Shown here: positions 45,447 to 54,798 of the stretch, piece by piece
Numbering within the stretch: the stretch's first letter is position 1
Layout: each line of letters starts with the position of its first letter
Source of the DNA: Ephemeroptericola cinctiostellae
Lineage (GTDB): Bacteria; Pseudomonadota; Gammaproteobacteria; Burkholderiales; Burkholderiaceae
Assembly (NCBI RefSeq): GCF_003339525.1
Contig: NZ_CP031124.1
Location: forward strand, 1,426,001 to 1,490,000
Direction: 5' to 3'
Length of the DNA stretch: 64,000 nt
Notes under the pieces: model-generated
Database searches by the model: none
Told to the model about the DNA's origin: nothing
Seen by the model: the letters and a program-made list of their open reading frames with translations, nothing else
Translations under genes and position numbers: made by a program

Positions 45447-47242
45447 GCGGCTTGAGGTGTGTTAAGTGGATTTTATGCATTTTCATTGTTTTCTTCTATT
45501 ACTCAACGGTTTGGGCTCGAGTGATCGTTGATGTGTCGAATCAGAGTGTAAATGTTCCAGATCAACCTCAGCGCGTGATTGCATTATCCGAACTTGATTT
45601 GGATTCAATGATGGCACTCAACTACCCCGTTTTGGCAACGACTGCGGGGCGTGGACAAACCGCAATTCCAGCTTACTTAAATGCACAGGCGGCACATATT
45701 CCTTTGATTGGAGGCTTTGCATCGCCGATTTTGGATAAAGTGGTCGCTTATCAACCCGATTTAATTTTGGCGGGCGGTGTTCCAGATGCGAATTTATTGG
45801 CGCAATTGAAACAAATTGCACCCACAGTGGTGACTTTTCGACCTGGGGAACCTTGGGCGGATGCTTTTAAGCGTATTGCTCAAGTTTTAAACCGGGAAAC
45901 CAATGCCGCAGCTTTTATGGAGCGATACACCGCTCAAGCCTTACAGATTAAAGCTCTTGTGGCGCAAGGCGACAGTCGTGTCAGCATTGTGCGCTGGAGT
46001 GCTCAAGGCCCTGCTTACATGTTGAATGATTCTTTTGCCAGCCTGGTGTTACGTGATGCAGGGTTGAGTCGGCCGCTGAGTCAGCAGGAGGCGGGTGCAG
46101 CGCATTCATTGCCAGTCAACATGGATGCGTTGACACAAATTGATGCGGATTGGTTATTTTTAGGTGCGCTTAATCCCAATGGGCAGGCGAGTGAGTTGAT
46201 GCAGGCGAGCATGGCTCTCCCGCAATTTCGACAACTAAATGCTGTGCAAACCAATCATTTTGTGGTGGTTGATGGCGCATTGTGGACCGGTGTGGGTGGG
46301 CCAATGGCTGCCATGGCGGTTTTGGCTGATGTGCAAAAACACATGAATGCAGGGGATCGTCTATCGTCAATAAACTTAAAACCTATTGTGCAGACGGCAC
46401 AAAACAGTATTTGGTTCAGGTTGTTGGCTGCAGTTGTGGTGGGTTGTGCATTGGCTGTTGCTGGTTCATTGATGCAAACCTTGACCCGTAATCCGTTGGC
46501 TGAACCAGGCTTGTTGGGTATACAAGCGGGTGCGGCCTTATTGGTGGTTTTGGCGATTGTTGTTTGGGGGGTGGATTCACGTTTGGGTTTTTCGCTGTTC
46601 GCTGGCTTAGGTTCTTTTTTGTCATGCCTATTGGTTTTGTTGGCAGCGAAAAGTACACGTCGAGCAGACAGTGCCTTGCGCCTGATTTTGGCGGGTGTGG
46701 CTTTGTCGGCGACATTTCATGGTTTAACCGCTGCTTTGTTGCTCAGTCAACCGTCAGGACTGGATCAGTTTAGATTTTGGCAATTGGGTTCTTTGGCTGC
46801 CTTGGATCGCACTGCGTTATTGATCAGCACACCGATATTACTGGCTGCTGTGTTGTTTGCTTTTATTTTGATTAAGCCCTTATCTGTTTTGATGTTGGGC
46901 GATGATGTGGCGCATTCTTTGGGACAAAGACCCGCATTGACCCGTTTTTTATTGGTTGCTGTGGTGTCGGTTTTAAGTGGTGGGGCGGTTGCTTTGACGG
47001 GGCCGATTGCTTTTTTGGGTGTATTGGCCCCCTTTATTGCACGTCACTTGATGCCCATGAGTTTATTCAAGCAGTTTGGATTGTCTGCATTGTTAGGGGC
47101 GGTGATTTTGCTGATATCCGATGCTTTGGCTCAAATTGTTTCTTACCCGTTTGAAACGCCAGTCAGTGTGGTTTTGGCCTTTTTGGGTGCACCTTTGATG
47201 ATGGCTTTGGCTCGATGGGGGAACATATGGAAACAGTATTAA
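45443..47242 (+). CDS. Fused ferric-siderophore binding protein and FecCD-type permease
   Basis: 599 residues joining two parts normally made separately. Residues 1-26 are a hydrophobic signal or anchor. Residues about 27-310 are a class III periplasmic binding domain: RVIALSELDLDSMMALNYPV, YQPDLILAGG, DALTQIDADWLFLG. From about 323 the permease begins with WFRLLAAVVVGCALAVAGSLMQTLTRNPLAEPGLLGI, which is the second helix of BtuC/FecCD proteins. I count about nine helices instead of ten, so TM1 appears to be absent, and the exported binding domain takes its place. This keeps topology correct, since TM2 enters from the periplasm. The binding domain would be tethered to the channel. Confidence 0.9.
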   Translation: MSGLRCVKWILCIFIVFFYYSTVWARVIVDVSNQSVNVPDQPQRVIALSELDLDSMMALNYPVLATTAGRGQTAIPAYLNAQAAHIPLIGGFASPILDKVVAYQPDLILAGGVPDANLLAQLKQIAPTVVTFRPGEPWADAFKRIAQVLNRETNAAAFMERYTAQALQIKALVAQGDSRVSIVRWSAQGPAYMLNDSFASLVLRDAGLSRPLSQQEAGAAHSLPVNMDALTQIDADWLFLGALNPNGQASELMQASMALPQFRQLNAVQTNHFVVVDGALWTGVGGPMAAMAVLADVQKHMNAGDRLSSINLKPIVQTAQNSIWFRLLAAVVVGCALAVAGSLMQTLTRNPLAEPGLLGIQAGAALLVVLAIVVWGVDSRLGFSLFAGLGSFLSCLLVLLAAKSTRRADSALRLILAGVALSATFHGLTAALLLSQPSGLDQFRFWQLGSLAALDRTALLISTPILLAAVLFAFILIKPLSVLMLGDDVAHSLGQRPALTRFLLVAVVSVLSGGAVALTGPIAFLGVLAPFIARHLMPMSLFKQFGLSALLGAVILLISDALAQIVSYPFETPVSVVLAFLGAPLMMALARWGNIWKQY

Positions 47243-48255
47243 GTCGTCGAGTCGATTTAATCAATTTAAAAAGCTTTACAGCGGATGCTCGGGCTCGTTG
47301 GATGAGTCTGATTGTCGCTTTGCTATTGATCTTGAGTATTTTGCTGTCTTTGATGGTGGGGGCGGTGTCGATTTCTGGTTCTGAGTTGTGGTCTGTTTGG
47401 ATGCATTCAGTCAATGATCCGCGTTTGGAACTTTTATACGATTTTCGATGGCCTCGGGTGCAGGCTGCCGTTTTTGCTGGATTGGCATTGGGTGTTGCTG
47501 GTTGTCTGATGCAAGCGGTATCGCGTAATAAATTGGCAACCCCTGACATGCTGGGGGTCAATGAAGGGGCTGCATTTGCAATATTGATAGGTTTTTTGGT
47601 CAGTGCTGTCAGTTTGTTGGCGGTCAGTTGGTGGATTGGTGTTTTAGGTTCAGCGTTGACCTTGGCTGTAATTTTGGTTGTTGCTAAAGGGGTTGGGTGG
47701 CATGGACAACGTTTTATTTTGGCGGGTTTGGGGCTTTCTGCTTTGCTGCGTGCAGCCATTGAGTTGATGCTCTCTCGACAAGAGCTCAGTCATGCCAGTG
47801 CTTTGTATTTGTGGAGTATGGGCTATTTGAGCAGTCGCTCTTATCAGTTGTCACCGTTGATTTGGGGATGTGCAGTTTTGTTGCCTTTGGCGCTGCTGAG
47901 TCAACGCGCTATTCAGCTTTTGCGACTGGATGTGCAGATTGCATCGACTTTGGGGCTCAATGTCCAACGCACTCAACTCTGGGGCTTGTGTTTGGCGATG
48001 TTGCTCAGTGGGCTGGCTGTGGGTGTGTGTGGTCCGATGGCTTTTGTTGCCTTGGCGGCACCCGTTATGGCTGGTTTTATGTGGGGGCATGGTCGAATCA
48101 GTGTTTTCGGCAGTGCCTTGCTCGGGGCGTGCGTGGTGTTATGGGCAGATACACTGGGGCGCTTGATCTTGCCGAACCAAGAGTTACCCGCAGGCGTGGT
48201 GTGCCATATTCTGGGTGGGGTGTTTGTGCTGTGGTTGTTGTGGCGTGATCGTTAG
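47227..48255 (+). CDS. Ferric-siderophore ABC permease, FecCD family
   Basis: 342 residues with the usual ten helices, including a TM1 (MSLIVALLLILSILLSLMVGAVSI). Motifs: FRWPRVQAAVFAGLALGVAGCLMQAVSRNKLATPDMLGVNEGA and the coupling region GLCGPMAF/APVMAG near the end. The ATG at 47227 has GGGGGA before it; 47215 is in frame too. It overlaps the fused gene and should form a heterodimeric channel with its permease half. Confidence 0.92.
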   Translation: METVLSRRVDLINLKSFTADARARWMSLIVALLLILSILLSLMVGAVSISGSELWSVWMHSVNDPRLELLYDFRWPRVQAAVFAGLALGVAGCLMQAVSRNKLATPDMLGVNEGAAFAILIGFLVSAVSLLAVSWWIGVLGSALTLAVILVVAKGVGWHGQRFILAGLGLSALLRAAIELMLSRQELSHASALYLWSMGYLSSRSYQLSPLIWGCAVLLPLALLSQRAIQLLRLDVQIASTLGLNVQRTQLWGLCLAMLLSGLAVGVCGPMAFVALAAPVMAGFMWGHGRISVFGSALLGACVVLWADTLGRLILPNQELPAGVVCHILGGVFVLWLLWRDR

Positions 48256-48262
48256 GAATGAA

Positions 48263-49048
48263 ATGAGTGACTTACAAGTTAATAATATACATCTTCGTTA
48301 TCAATCTAAAGCAGTGGTGCGGGGAGCCAGTTTGTCTCTGGCCTCAGGGCAAGTGGGTGTGATTGTCGGTGCCAATGGTTGTGGCAAATCAACATTGCTT
48401 AAAGCGATTGCAAAATTACATCCTTTGGATGAGGGACAAATTGTGTTGAATGGCCGAAATACTCGATTGATGAGCAATCAACAAATGGCACGCCAAGTGT
48501 CATTGTTGCCTCAATCGGCTAATGCACCTGAGGGCATGACTGTGGGCATGTTGGTTCGTTATGGCCGCTATCCTTATCAAGGTTTGTTCCGCTCTTGGTC
48601 GAAGACCGATGATTTGGCGGTGCGCTTAAGTATGGATAAATTGGGCGTGCTTGAGTTTGAAAACAGACGCTTGGACGAGCTGTCTGGTGGGCAGCGTCAA
48701 CGCTGCTGGCTGGCCATGATTTTGGCACAAGACACACCGTTGGTGTTATTGGATGAACCCACCAGCATGCTGGATTTGGGGCATCAAATAGAGGTGTTGG
48801 AGCAAATTAAGGGGCTCGCTCAAATGGGCAAAAGTGTTTTGTTGGTGTTGCATGATTTGGCATTGGCTGTGCGTTATGCCGATCAAATCTTTGCTATGAA
48901 TGAGGGGCAAATCATATGTTCTGGAACGGCGCAAGAGATTGTCACTGCAGAATTGATCAAAATGCTTTATGGCGTTGATGCTGATATTATGTATACGCCT
49001 GATCACATGCCTTTGGTTGTGCCGCAGCGTTTGGCATTGATTCAATAG
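48263..49048 (+). CDS. Ferric-siderophore ABC transporter ATPase
   Basis: 261 residues. Walker A GANGCGKST, Q-loop SLLPQSANAPEGMTVGMLVRYGRYPY (FecE/FhuC type), signature LSGGQRQRCWLAMILAQ, Walker B VLLDEPTSMLD and switch His in LVLHDLALAV. ATG at 48263 behind AGGAAT, 7 bases after the permease stop; the open frame further upstream overlaps the permease and is not used. It powers the two permease halves. Confidence 0.96.
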   Translation: MSDLQVNNIHLRYQSKAVVRGASLSLASGQVGVIVGANGCGKSTLLKAIAKLHPLDEGQIVLNGRNTRLMSNQQMARQVSLLPQSANAPEGMTVGMLVRYGRYPYQGLFRSWSKTDDLAVRLSMDKLGVLEFENRRLDELSGGQRQRCWLAMILAQDTPLVLLDEPTSMLDLGHQIEVLEQIKGLAQMGKSVLLVLHDLALAVRYADQIFAMNEGQIICSGTAQEIVTAELIKMLYGVDADIMYTPDHMPLVVPQRLALIQ

Positions 49049-49074
49049 ATTTATTTAATTTTCAAAGGGTGTTC

Positions 49075-49827
49075 ATGGACTTTTCAAATCAAATTGCTGT
49101 TGTTACGGGTGCGGCTCAAGGTATTGGTGCTGCCGTTGTTCAACGGTTATTGAACGATGGTGCGCAAGTGGTCTTGCTCGATAAAACAATCAATCCAGAA
49201 GACTATGTAAATGTACCTCAAACTCATGTTTTCAAAGTGGATGTCACCAATAGGATGCAGGTGCAGGAGGTGATTGATGCTATCGAAAAAGAGATAGGCG
49301 AGGTTACGATGTTGGTCAATGTGGCTGGGGTTCTGTCACTTAATCGTATATTAGATGCAACCGAGGAGGAGTGGGAATGTGCCTTTTCGGTCAACGTCAA
49401 AGGGGTTTTTAATGTCTGTCAAGCAATTGCACAATACATGTCCACTCGACGCAAGGGCAGTATTGTCACCGTTGCATCCAATGCCTCCGACACTCCCCGT
49501 ATCGGCATGGGGGTCTATGCCGCCTCGAAAGCTGCGTCGACACATTTGACTCATTGCCTGGGATTGGAGTTGGCGGCACTTGGCATTCGTTGCAACGTGG
49601 TGTCTCCAGGTTCAACCGATACACCCATGCAACATCAATTGTGGTTGACCCCAGAGCATAAAAATGCTGTTTTACAAGGCTCGTTGAAGCAACATCGATT
49701 GGGCATCCCATTGGGGCGTATTGCTGATGCGGATGATGTGGCAAATGCGGTGTGTTTTTTATTGTCTGATCAAGCCCGTCACATCACGATGCATGATTTG
49801 CGGGTTGATGGTGGTGCCACTGTGTGA
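49075..49827 (+). CDS. dhbA: 2,3-dihydro-2,3-dihydroxybenzoate dehydrogenase
   Basis: 250 residues, short-chain dehydrogenase. NAD site VTGAAQGIGAAVV, NVAG, catalytic Ser and Y-AASK in GVYAASKAAS, C-terminal DLRVDGGATV. It makes 2,3-dihydroxybenzoate. It is the last gene of the operon, after the transport genes, unlike the more common dhbACEBF order. ATG at 49075 has AAGGG; an in-frame GTG is at 49069. Stop is only four bases from the convergent PPTase stop. Confidence 0.93.
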   Translation: MDFSNQIAVVTGAAQGIGAAVVQRLLNDGAQVVLLDKTINPEDYVNVPQTHVFKVDVTNRMQVQEVIDAIEKEIGEVTMLVNVAGVLSLNRILDATEEEWECAFSVNVKGVFNVCQAIAQYMSTRRKGSIVTVASNASDTPRIGMGVYAASKAASTHLTHCLGLELAALGIRCNVVSPGSTDTPMQHQLWLTPEHKNAVLQGSLKQHRLGIPLGRIADADDVANAVCFLLSDQARHITMHDLRVDGGATV

Positions 49828-49831
49828 TTGT

Positions 49832-50485
49832 TTAAGTCAATATGCAATAAGTGATGTGAACTCCATCCTCGGTCAAATAGTGCTTAAATGTGGTTTGGAT
49901 TGATTCAAGGGCTGCGGTATGTGGAATGAAGTGATACGACTGATCATTGGGTAAAGGTAACACTGAGAAATCGGACAGCGGTGTGCTTAGCCCACAACCA
50001 ATGGCTTTCAAAAAGGCTTCTTTTGCTGTCCAAATACTGAAAAATGCCCGTCTTTTGTTGGGTTGCGTCAAACAAAAGGATTGCTCATTTCTCGATAATG
50101 CCGTAAATGGTAAATCTTGATCCTTTAAAGAGCTTTCTTCATTCTCAATATCAACACCTATTTCGCCCATGCTGCTAATCGCAATACAGCTGAAGTTTCG
50201 TGTGTGCGACACACTAAAATGAATTTTTGGATGGCTTACTAAAAATGGTTTCCCCAACACAGTTCTTTTAATTTTAATTTTTTCAATGCTTTGCCCTATA
50301 TACTTTGCAAGCAATAATTTTAAGGTCATGTCGTCGCGCATGGCTTTATTTGACTCATTTAAAAGGCTTTGAATTAAGACTTTTACATCTTGATTAAAAT
50401 CAGATGTTGAAGTGGTTGAAACCACAGCTGAGTTGATGTCATTGGCGATTAACCAAATCTGTATGTGATTTTTGATGTTAGTCAA
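49832..50485 (-). CDS. 4'-phosphopantetheinyl transferase, Sfp type
   Basis: 217 residues. Motifs: GKPFL-VSHPKIHFSVSHTRNFSCIAI (P1-P2), GVDIE (metal Asp/Glu), and FSIWTAKEAFLKAIGCGL (W-K-E-A motif). It adds phosphopantetheine to the ArCP and NRPS carrier domains of the siderophore cluster. The gene is on the opposite strand to the cluster and is visibly more AT-rich than its neighbours. It converges on dhbA with almost no gap. Confidence 0.92.
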   Translation of the reverse strand: MTNIKNHIQIWLIANDINSAVVSTTSTSDFNQDVKVLIQSLLNESNKAMRDDMTLKLLLAKYIGQSIEKIKIKRTVLGKPFLVSHPKIHFSVSHTRNFSCIAISSMGEIGVDIENEESSLKDQDLPFTALSRNEQSFCLTQPNKRRAFFSIWTAKEAFLKAIGCGLSTPLSDFSVLPLPNDQSYHFIPHTAALESIQTTFKHYLTEDGVHITYCILT

Positions 50486-50656
50486 TGCGTGTATACGTAA
50501 AAGGTTGAGTGGGTTGCATGCTTATAAAGGGCAAGCCCCATTTTAATAGAATTTCAATTCTGGTAATGTCGCCGCATGACGATTTTAATCAAAATTTTTT
50601 TAGCAATCCCATTTTTAAAACAGTACTGCTTTCTAAAATGGCTGTAATTTAATGAT

Positions 50657-51217
50657 TTATTGGCTGATACTGACGTTCTGAATCACGATCGGCTTGATGG
50701 GTACATCGTCGAAATACCCCACTGTTTTGGTGTAGACTTTGCCGATTTTATCGACCACATCAAAGCCAGCGGTGACTTGACCGAACACAGCATAACCCCA
50801 GCCTTGATCTGTTTTCGCGGTGTGATTGAGGAAGTCGTTGTTTTTGGTGTTGATGAAAAATTGTGCAGAGGCAGAATGGGGCTCTGGCAGGCGTGCCATG
50901 GCGATGGTGTATTTGTCATTTTTCAGGCCATTATCCGCCTCATTAACGATGGTGGGTCGATCGGCTTTTTCTTGCATATTGGCTTCAAAACCACCCCCTT
51001 GAATCATGAAATTACGAATCACACGGTGAAAAATTGTGCCGTTGTAATAACCTTCTTGTGCGCGTGCGATGAAATTTTTGACTGTCACGGGGGCGGCTTT
51101 GGCATTCAATTCGAGGGTGATATTGCCCTCGCTGGTTTGAATGAGGGCGGTTTGTGCTTGTGCGCTTAAAGCGGTCATACTGAAGACGAGGGCTGAGATG
51201 AAGTGCTTGATTTGCAT
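50657..51217 (-). CDS. ppiA: Periplasmic peptidyl-prolyl cis-trans isomerase, cyclophilin type
   Basis: 186 residues, signal peptide MQIKHFISALVFSMTALSAQAQ. Cyclophilin core: KNFIARAQEGYYNGTIFHRVIRNFMIQGGGF (catalytic Arg in FHRV), SAQFFINTKNNDFLNH, and GYAVFGQVTAGFDVVDKI. It speeds proline isomerisation in the periplasm. The start ATG at 51217 is chosen because the upstream frame is not protein-like. It is divergent from cysS. Confidence 0.95.
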   Translation of the reverse strand: MQIKHFISALVFSMTALSAQAQTALIQTSEGNITLELNAKAAPVTVKNFIARAQEGYYNGTIFHRVIRNFMIQGGGFEANMQEKADRPTIVNEADNGLKNDKYTIAMARLPEPHSASAQFFINTKNNDFLNHTAKTDQGWGYAVFGQVTAGFDVVDKIGKVYTKTVGYFDDVPIKPIVIQNVSISQ

Positions 51218-51381
51218 GGTTGTTTTTCTCGTGATGGAGTGAAGTGGCGAGACGGCGGGTCGGGGCGGTGTTATACTTTCACCTTGACCGTGCCACCTGT
51301 AAGCCAAGTGTGGTGCTATTTTACCCATCTTTGCCGATGTTGCTGGCGTGTGATGGATTTTTTTGTTATTTTTTGGTGCCT

Positions 51382-52803
51382 ATGTTACGCGTTTACAATA
51401 CCCTGACCCGCTTGAAGCAAGTGTTTAAGCCGATGAATCCCAACCAAGTGCGCATGTATGTGTGTGGCATGACGGTGTATGACTATTGTCATTTGGGGCA
51501 TGCGCGCGTGATGGTGGCGTTTGACATGGTTCAACGTTGGTTGCGCACATCAGGCTATGAGGTGACTTATGTGCGCAACATCACAGACATCGATGACAAA
51601 ATCATTAAACGTGCTTTGGAAAACGGTGAGTCCATTCGCGCACTGACCGATCGTTTCATCGCAGCCATGCATGAGGATGCGGATGCGTTGGGCATCGAAC
51701 GTCCAACCCACGAGCCGCGTGCGACCGAATATGTGCCGCAGATGTTGGAGATCATTGATCAATTGGAAGCCAATGGCTTGGCGTATCAGGCCGCCGATGG
51801 CGATGTGAATTATTCCGTGAGGAAGTTTGCGGGTTATGGCAAGTTATCGGGCAAAAGTTTAGATGAGTTGCAGGCCGGTGAGCGCGTGGCTGTCACTTTG
51901 GATAAACATGATCCGCTGGATTTTGTGCTGTGGAAGGGCGCAAAAGAAAATGAGCCTGCGGACACCAAGTGGGATTCCAAATGGGGCGTCGGTCGTCCTG
52001 GTTGGCACATTGAGTGTTCTGCGATGAGCCGTGCGTTGCTGGGCGAAAGCTTTGACATTCACGGTGGCGGTGCCGATTTACAATTCCCTCATCATGAGAA
52101 TGAAATTGCCCAATCCGAAGGGGCGATGAATGGTGCCGCCAGTTGTGAGGCAGATTGCGGCCACGACCATTCAATGCAGAAACAATTCGTCAACTATTGG
52201 ATGCACAATGGTTTTGTCCGCGTGGATAACGAAAAAATGAGTAAATCGTTGGGGAATTTTTTCACCATTCGCGATGTCTTGAAAGAGTACGATGCCGAAG
52301 TGGTGCGGTTTTTTATTCTGCGCGCCCATTACCGCAGCGCGTTGAATTACTCAAATGAGCATTTAGATGATGCGCGTGCCGCTCTGACCCGTTTATACAC
52401 GGCCTTAAAGGATTTTGAGTTGGGTGAGGTTGAGGTGGATTGGAGTGAAGCTCACGCCATTGCTTTTAAAGCGGCGATGGACGATGATTTCAATACGGCA
52501 TTGGCAGTGGCGGAGTTGTTTGACTTGGTGACTTTGGTTAATATTCACAAAGACCCCGTTTTAGCGACTCAGCTTAAAGCTTTGGCGGGTGTCTTGGGCT
52601 TCTTACAGCGCGCACCGAATGCATTTTTGCAAGCAGGTTCTGACGATGATGTGGTGCACATTGAACAGTTGATTGAGCAGCGCAAAGTCGCTAAAGCGAG
52701 TAAAGATTTCGCTTCGGCGGATGCAATTCGCGCACAGTTGACGGCGTTGGGCATTGTGATTGAAGACAAAGCAGGTGGTGTGGTGGAATGGCGTCGCGGT
52801 TGA
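51382..52803 (+). CDS. cysS: Cysteinyl-tRNA synthetase
   Basis: 473 residues (E. coli 461). HIGH-type HLGHARV near residue 37, zinc ligands Cys28 region (CGMT) and [11 protein letters not shown]-x-x-H-H-E-N in [21 protein letters not shown] short insert [13 protein letters not shown] adds a few Cys/His after the HHENE segment. ATG at 51382; the frame is open to 51244 but without similarity. Two other start codons in between are not needed. Confidence 0.97.
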   Translation: MLRVYNTLTRLKQVFKPMNPNQVRMYVCGMTVYDYCHLGHARVMVAFDMVQRWLRTSGYEVTYVRNITDIDDKIIKRALENGESIRALTDRFIAAMHEDADALGIERPTHEPRATEYVPQMLEIIDQLEANGLAYQAADGDVNYSVRKFAGYGKLSGKSLDELQAGERVAVTLDKHDPLDFVLWKGAKENEPADTKWDSKWGVGRPGWHIECSAMSRALLGESFDIHGGGADLQFPHHENEIAQSEGAMNGAASCEADCGHDHSMQKQFVNYWMHNGFVRVDNEKMSKSLGNFFTIRDVLKEYDAEVVRFFILRAHYRSALNYSNEHLDDARAALTRLYTALKDFELGEVEVDWSEAHAIAFKAAMDDDFNTALAVAELFDLVTLVNIHKDPVLATQLKALAGVLGFLQRAPNAFLQAGSDDDVVHIEQLIEQRKVAKASKDFASADAIRAQLTALGIVIEDKAGGVVEWRRG

Positions 52804-52868
52804 TCTTGTAAAAAGAGAAAAATCGGCTCCCCCATTTTCTTGCATTACCATAACAAAAAGGATGACAA

Positions 52869-53858
52869 ATGACTTACTTGGCCAGCCCCAACCGCTACGA
52901 CACCATGCAGTATCGTCGTTGCGGCAACAGTGGTTTGAAATTGCCCGCCATTTCGCTGGGTTTATGGCATAACTTTGGTGGGGTGGACACGTTCGAGCAT
53001 TATCGAGACACCCTGCGCACGGCTTTTGACCATGGTGTGACGCATTTTGATTTGGCGAACAATTACGGCCCGCCACCGGGTTCAGCTGAGGAGAATTTCG
53101 GCGCATTGATGAAGCGTGACTTTAAACCTTACCGTGACGAACTGATTGTGTCCAGTAAAGCAGGCTATACCATGTGGGATGGCCCTTACGGTGATTTTGG
53201 TTCAAAAAAATATTTGGTGTCCAGTTTGGATCAAAGCTTGAAGCGCATGGGCTTGGATTATGTGGATATTTTTTACCATCACCGCCCAGATCCAGAAACG
53301 CCGTTGTACGAAACCATGTCAACTTTGGATTTGATGGTGCGCCAAGGCAAGGCGCTGTATGTTGGATTGTCGAACTACCCTGCTGAATTGGCGGCTCAGG
53401 CGATTGACATGCTGCGTGATTTGGGGACGCCATGCTTGATTCATCAGCCCCGTTATTCGATGTTCGACCGTTGGGTGGAAGGCGGTTTATTGGATGTGTT
53501 GGGTGAAAAAGGCGTGGGTTGTATTCCATATTCGCCTTTGGCACAAGGTTTGTTGACCAATCAGTACTTGAATGGCGTGCCTGACGGATCTCGTGCTTCG
53601 AAAGCCCATGGCTTCCTCAAAACGTCGCACATCACGGAAACCGTGCTGATCAAAATTAAGGCTTTGAATGAGATTGCACAGCAACGTCAGCAAAGTTTGG
53701 CGCAAATGGCTTTGGCATGGTTGCTCAAAGACCCACGGGTGACGTCGGTCTTGATTGGTGCGAGCAGTGCCAAGCAATTGAGTGATTCATTGGCTTGTTT
53801 AAACCGTTTGACGTTTAGCGCTGAAGAGCTGAATGCCATTGAAGTCATTTTGGCCTGA
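52869..53858 (+). CDS. Aldo/keto reductase, YghZ-like
   Basis: 329 residues of the TIM-barrel family. Catalytic Tyr in DLANNYGPPPGSAE, Lys in IVSSKAGYTMWDGPYG, His in IFYHHRPDP, and the coenzyme-binding end VTSVLIGASSAKQL. The stretch GYTMWDGPYGDFGSKKYL is characteristic of the L-glyceraldehyde 3-phosphate reductase (YghZ) type. It uses NADPH to reduce small aldehydes in detoxification. Follows cysS by 65 bases; ends at a bidirectional terminator. Confidence 0.95.
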   Translation: MTYLASPNRYDTMQYRRCGNSGLKLPAISLGLWHNFGGVDTFEHYRDTLRTAFDHGVTHFDLANNYGPPPGSAEENFGALMKRDFKPYRDELIVSSKAGYTMWDGPYGDFGSKKYLVSSLDQSLKRMGLDYVDIFYHHRPDPETPLYETMSTLDLMVRQGKALYVGLSNYPAELAAQAIDMLRDLGTPCLIHQPRYSMFDRWVEGGLLDVLGEKGVGCIPYSPLAQGLLTNQYLNGVPDGSRASKAHGFLKTSHITETVLIKIKALNEIAQQRQQSLAQMALAWLLKDPRVTSVLIGASSAKQLSDSLACLNRLTFSAEELNAIEVILA

Positions 53859-53888
53859 TGCTGATTAAGGCTTTATCTAAAGTTCAAT

Positions 53889-53923
53889 AAAAAATCCCGT
53901 CATCATGAGTGACGGGATTTTTT
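53889..53923. terminator. Bidirectional terminator
   Basis: AAAAAATCCCGTCA (53889-53902) and TGACGGGATTTTTT (53910-53923), a perfect 14-bp stem with a 7-nt loop and T runs on both strands. It serves both the aldo/keto reductase gene (+) and the phosphatase gene (-). Confidence 0.92.
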
Positions 53924-53962
53924 ATTAAACAAGGATCTCCTTAAGCAGGCATGCCCTTTAAT

Positions 53963-54589
53963 TTAGTAAGGGAAAGGGGGTTCTGGGTAAGGGCCTTCGG
54001 CCTCCACTTTCTTACGTAAATCCGCCACATCCAGTTGGTTGATGTATTCGATCAAATTTTTCCACATGGGGTGATAACCAAAATTGCCCAAAGTCATTTC
54101 ACGGATGGCTTCGTCTTTGCTCCAGCCTTGGTACATGATGCGATAAATGGCGGAAATCAGTCCTGTTCGGTCGGCACCATGTTGGCAATGCAGCAGCACA
54201 GGTTGCATGGCTGGGGTATTGATGATGCGCAATGCTTTGATGACGTCAGCGTCTTTGATGTCCCATGTGTTCATTTCGATGCGTTCGTAATGGACGTTGC
54301 GTGATGGGTAGATTTTTTCATCTGAGCGATCAGGGCGCAAAGAGAGCACTGTCCTCAATGGGGCGTCTTGTTGTGCACTGAAACGTTGCATGTTGTTGAC
54401 AATGACCAAACCTTCAAAATCGGGTTGTGCTGAGCGAAATAAGGTGGGTGAGACTTGATGTAAATTGGGTAGCCCTGGAATTGAAACAGGTTGTGCCCAC
54501 GTGTTTGGGCGCTGGTCAGGTGGCAAGCCTGTTTGTGCGCATGCAAAAAGAGTCAGTGTGATGCAAAGGGCGGTCAGTTTTTTTAACAT
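53963..54589 (-). CDS. Putative lipoprotein tyrosine/dual-specificity phosphatase
   Basis: 208 residues. The N-terminal signal MLKKLTALCITLTLFAC has a lipobox (LFAC), so it is probably a membrane-anchored lipoprotein. The active site is LLHCQHGADRTGLISAIYR (HCx5R loop). Upstream are an Asp in EMNTWDIKDADV that can act as general acid, and SLRPDRSDEKIY. It could act on phosphoprotein or phosphoinositide in the periplasm; the substrate is unknown. The frame is open to 54649, but without a lipid signal there. Confidence 0.85.
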   Translation of the reverse strand: MLKKLTALCITLTLFACAQTGLPPDQRPNTWAQPVSIPGLPNLHQVSPTLFRSAQPDFEGLVIVNNMQRFSAQQDAPLRTVLSLRPDRSDEKIYPSRNVHYERIEMNTWDIKDADVIKALRIINTPAMQPVLLHCQHGADRTGLISAIYRIMYQGWSKDEAIREMTLGNFGYHPMWKNLIEYINQLDVADLRKKVEAEGPYPEPPFPY

Positions 54590-54798
54590 GGGGATTGTAG
54601 GTTTGTTAAAGGGTATACGAAAGAAGCATGAGTGCAATAAGTGCATCACCTCGGCTTGAGTGCCGTGGTGATGTTTGAACCAATGGTTCAGATTTTACGG
54701 CATACCATATTTTTGTCAATATGCTTGTACTATAGATCAAAAAACAGTGTTTTTTTAGGACATCCACTGGATGGCATAAGGAATGCCCATGATGCATG

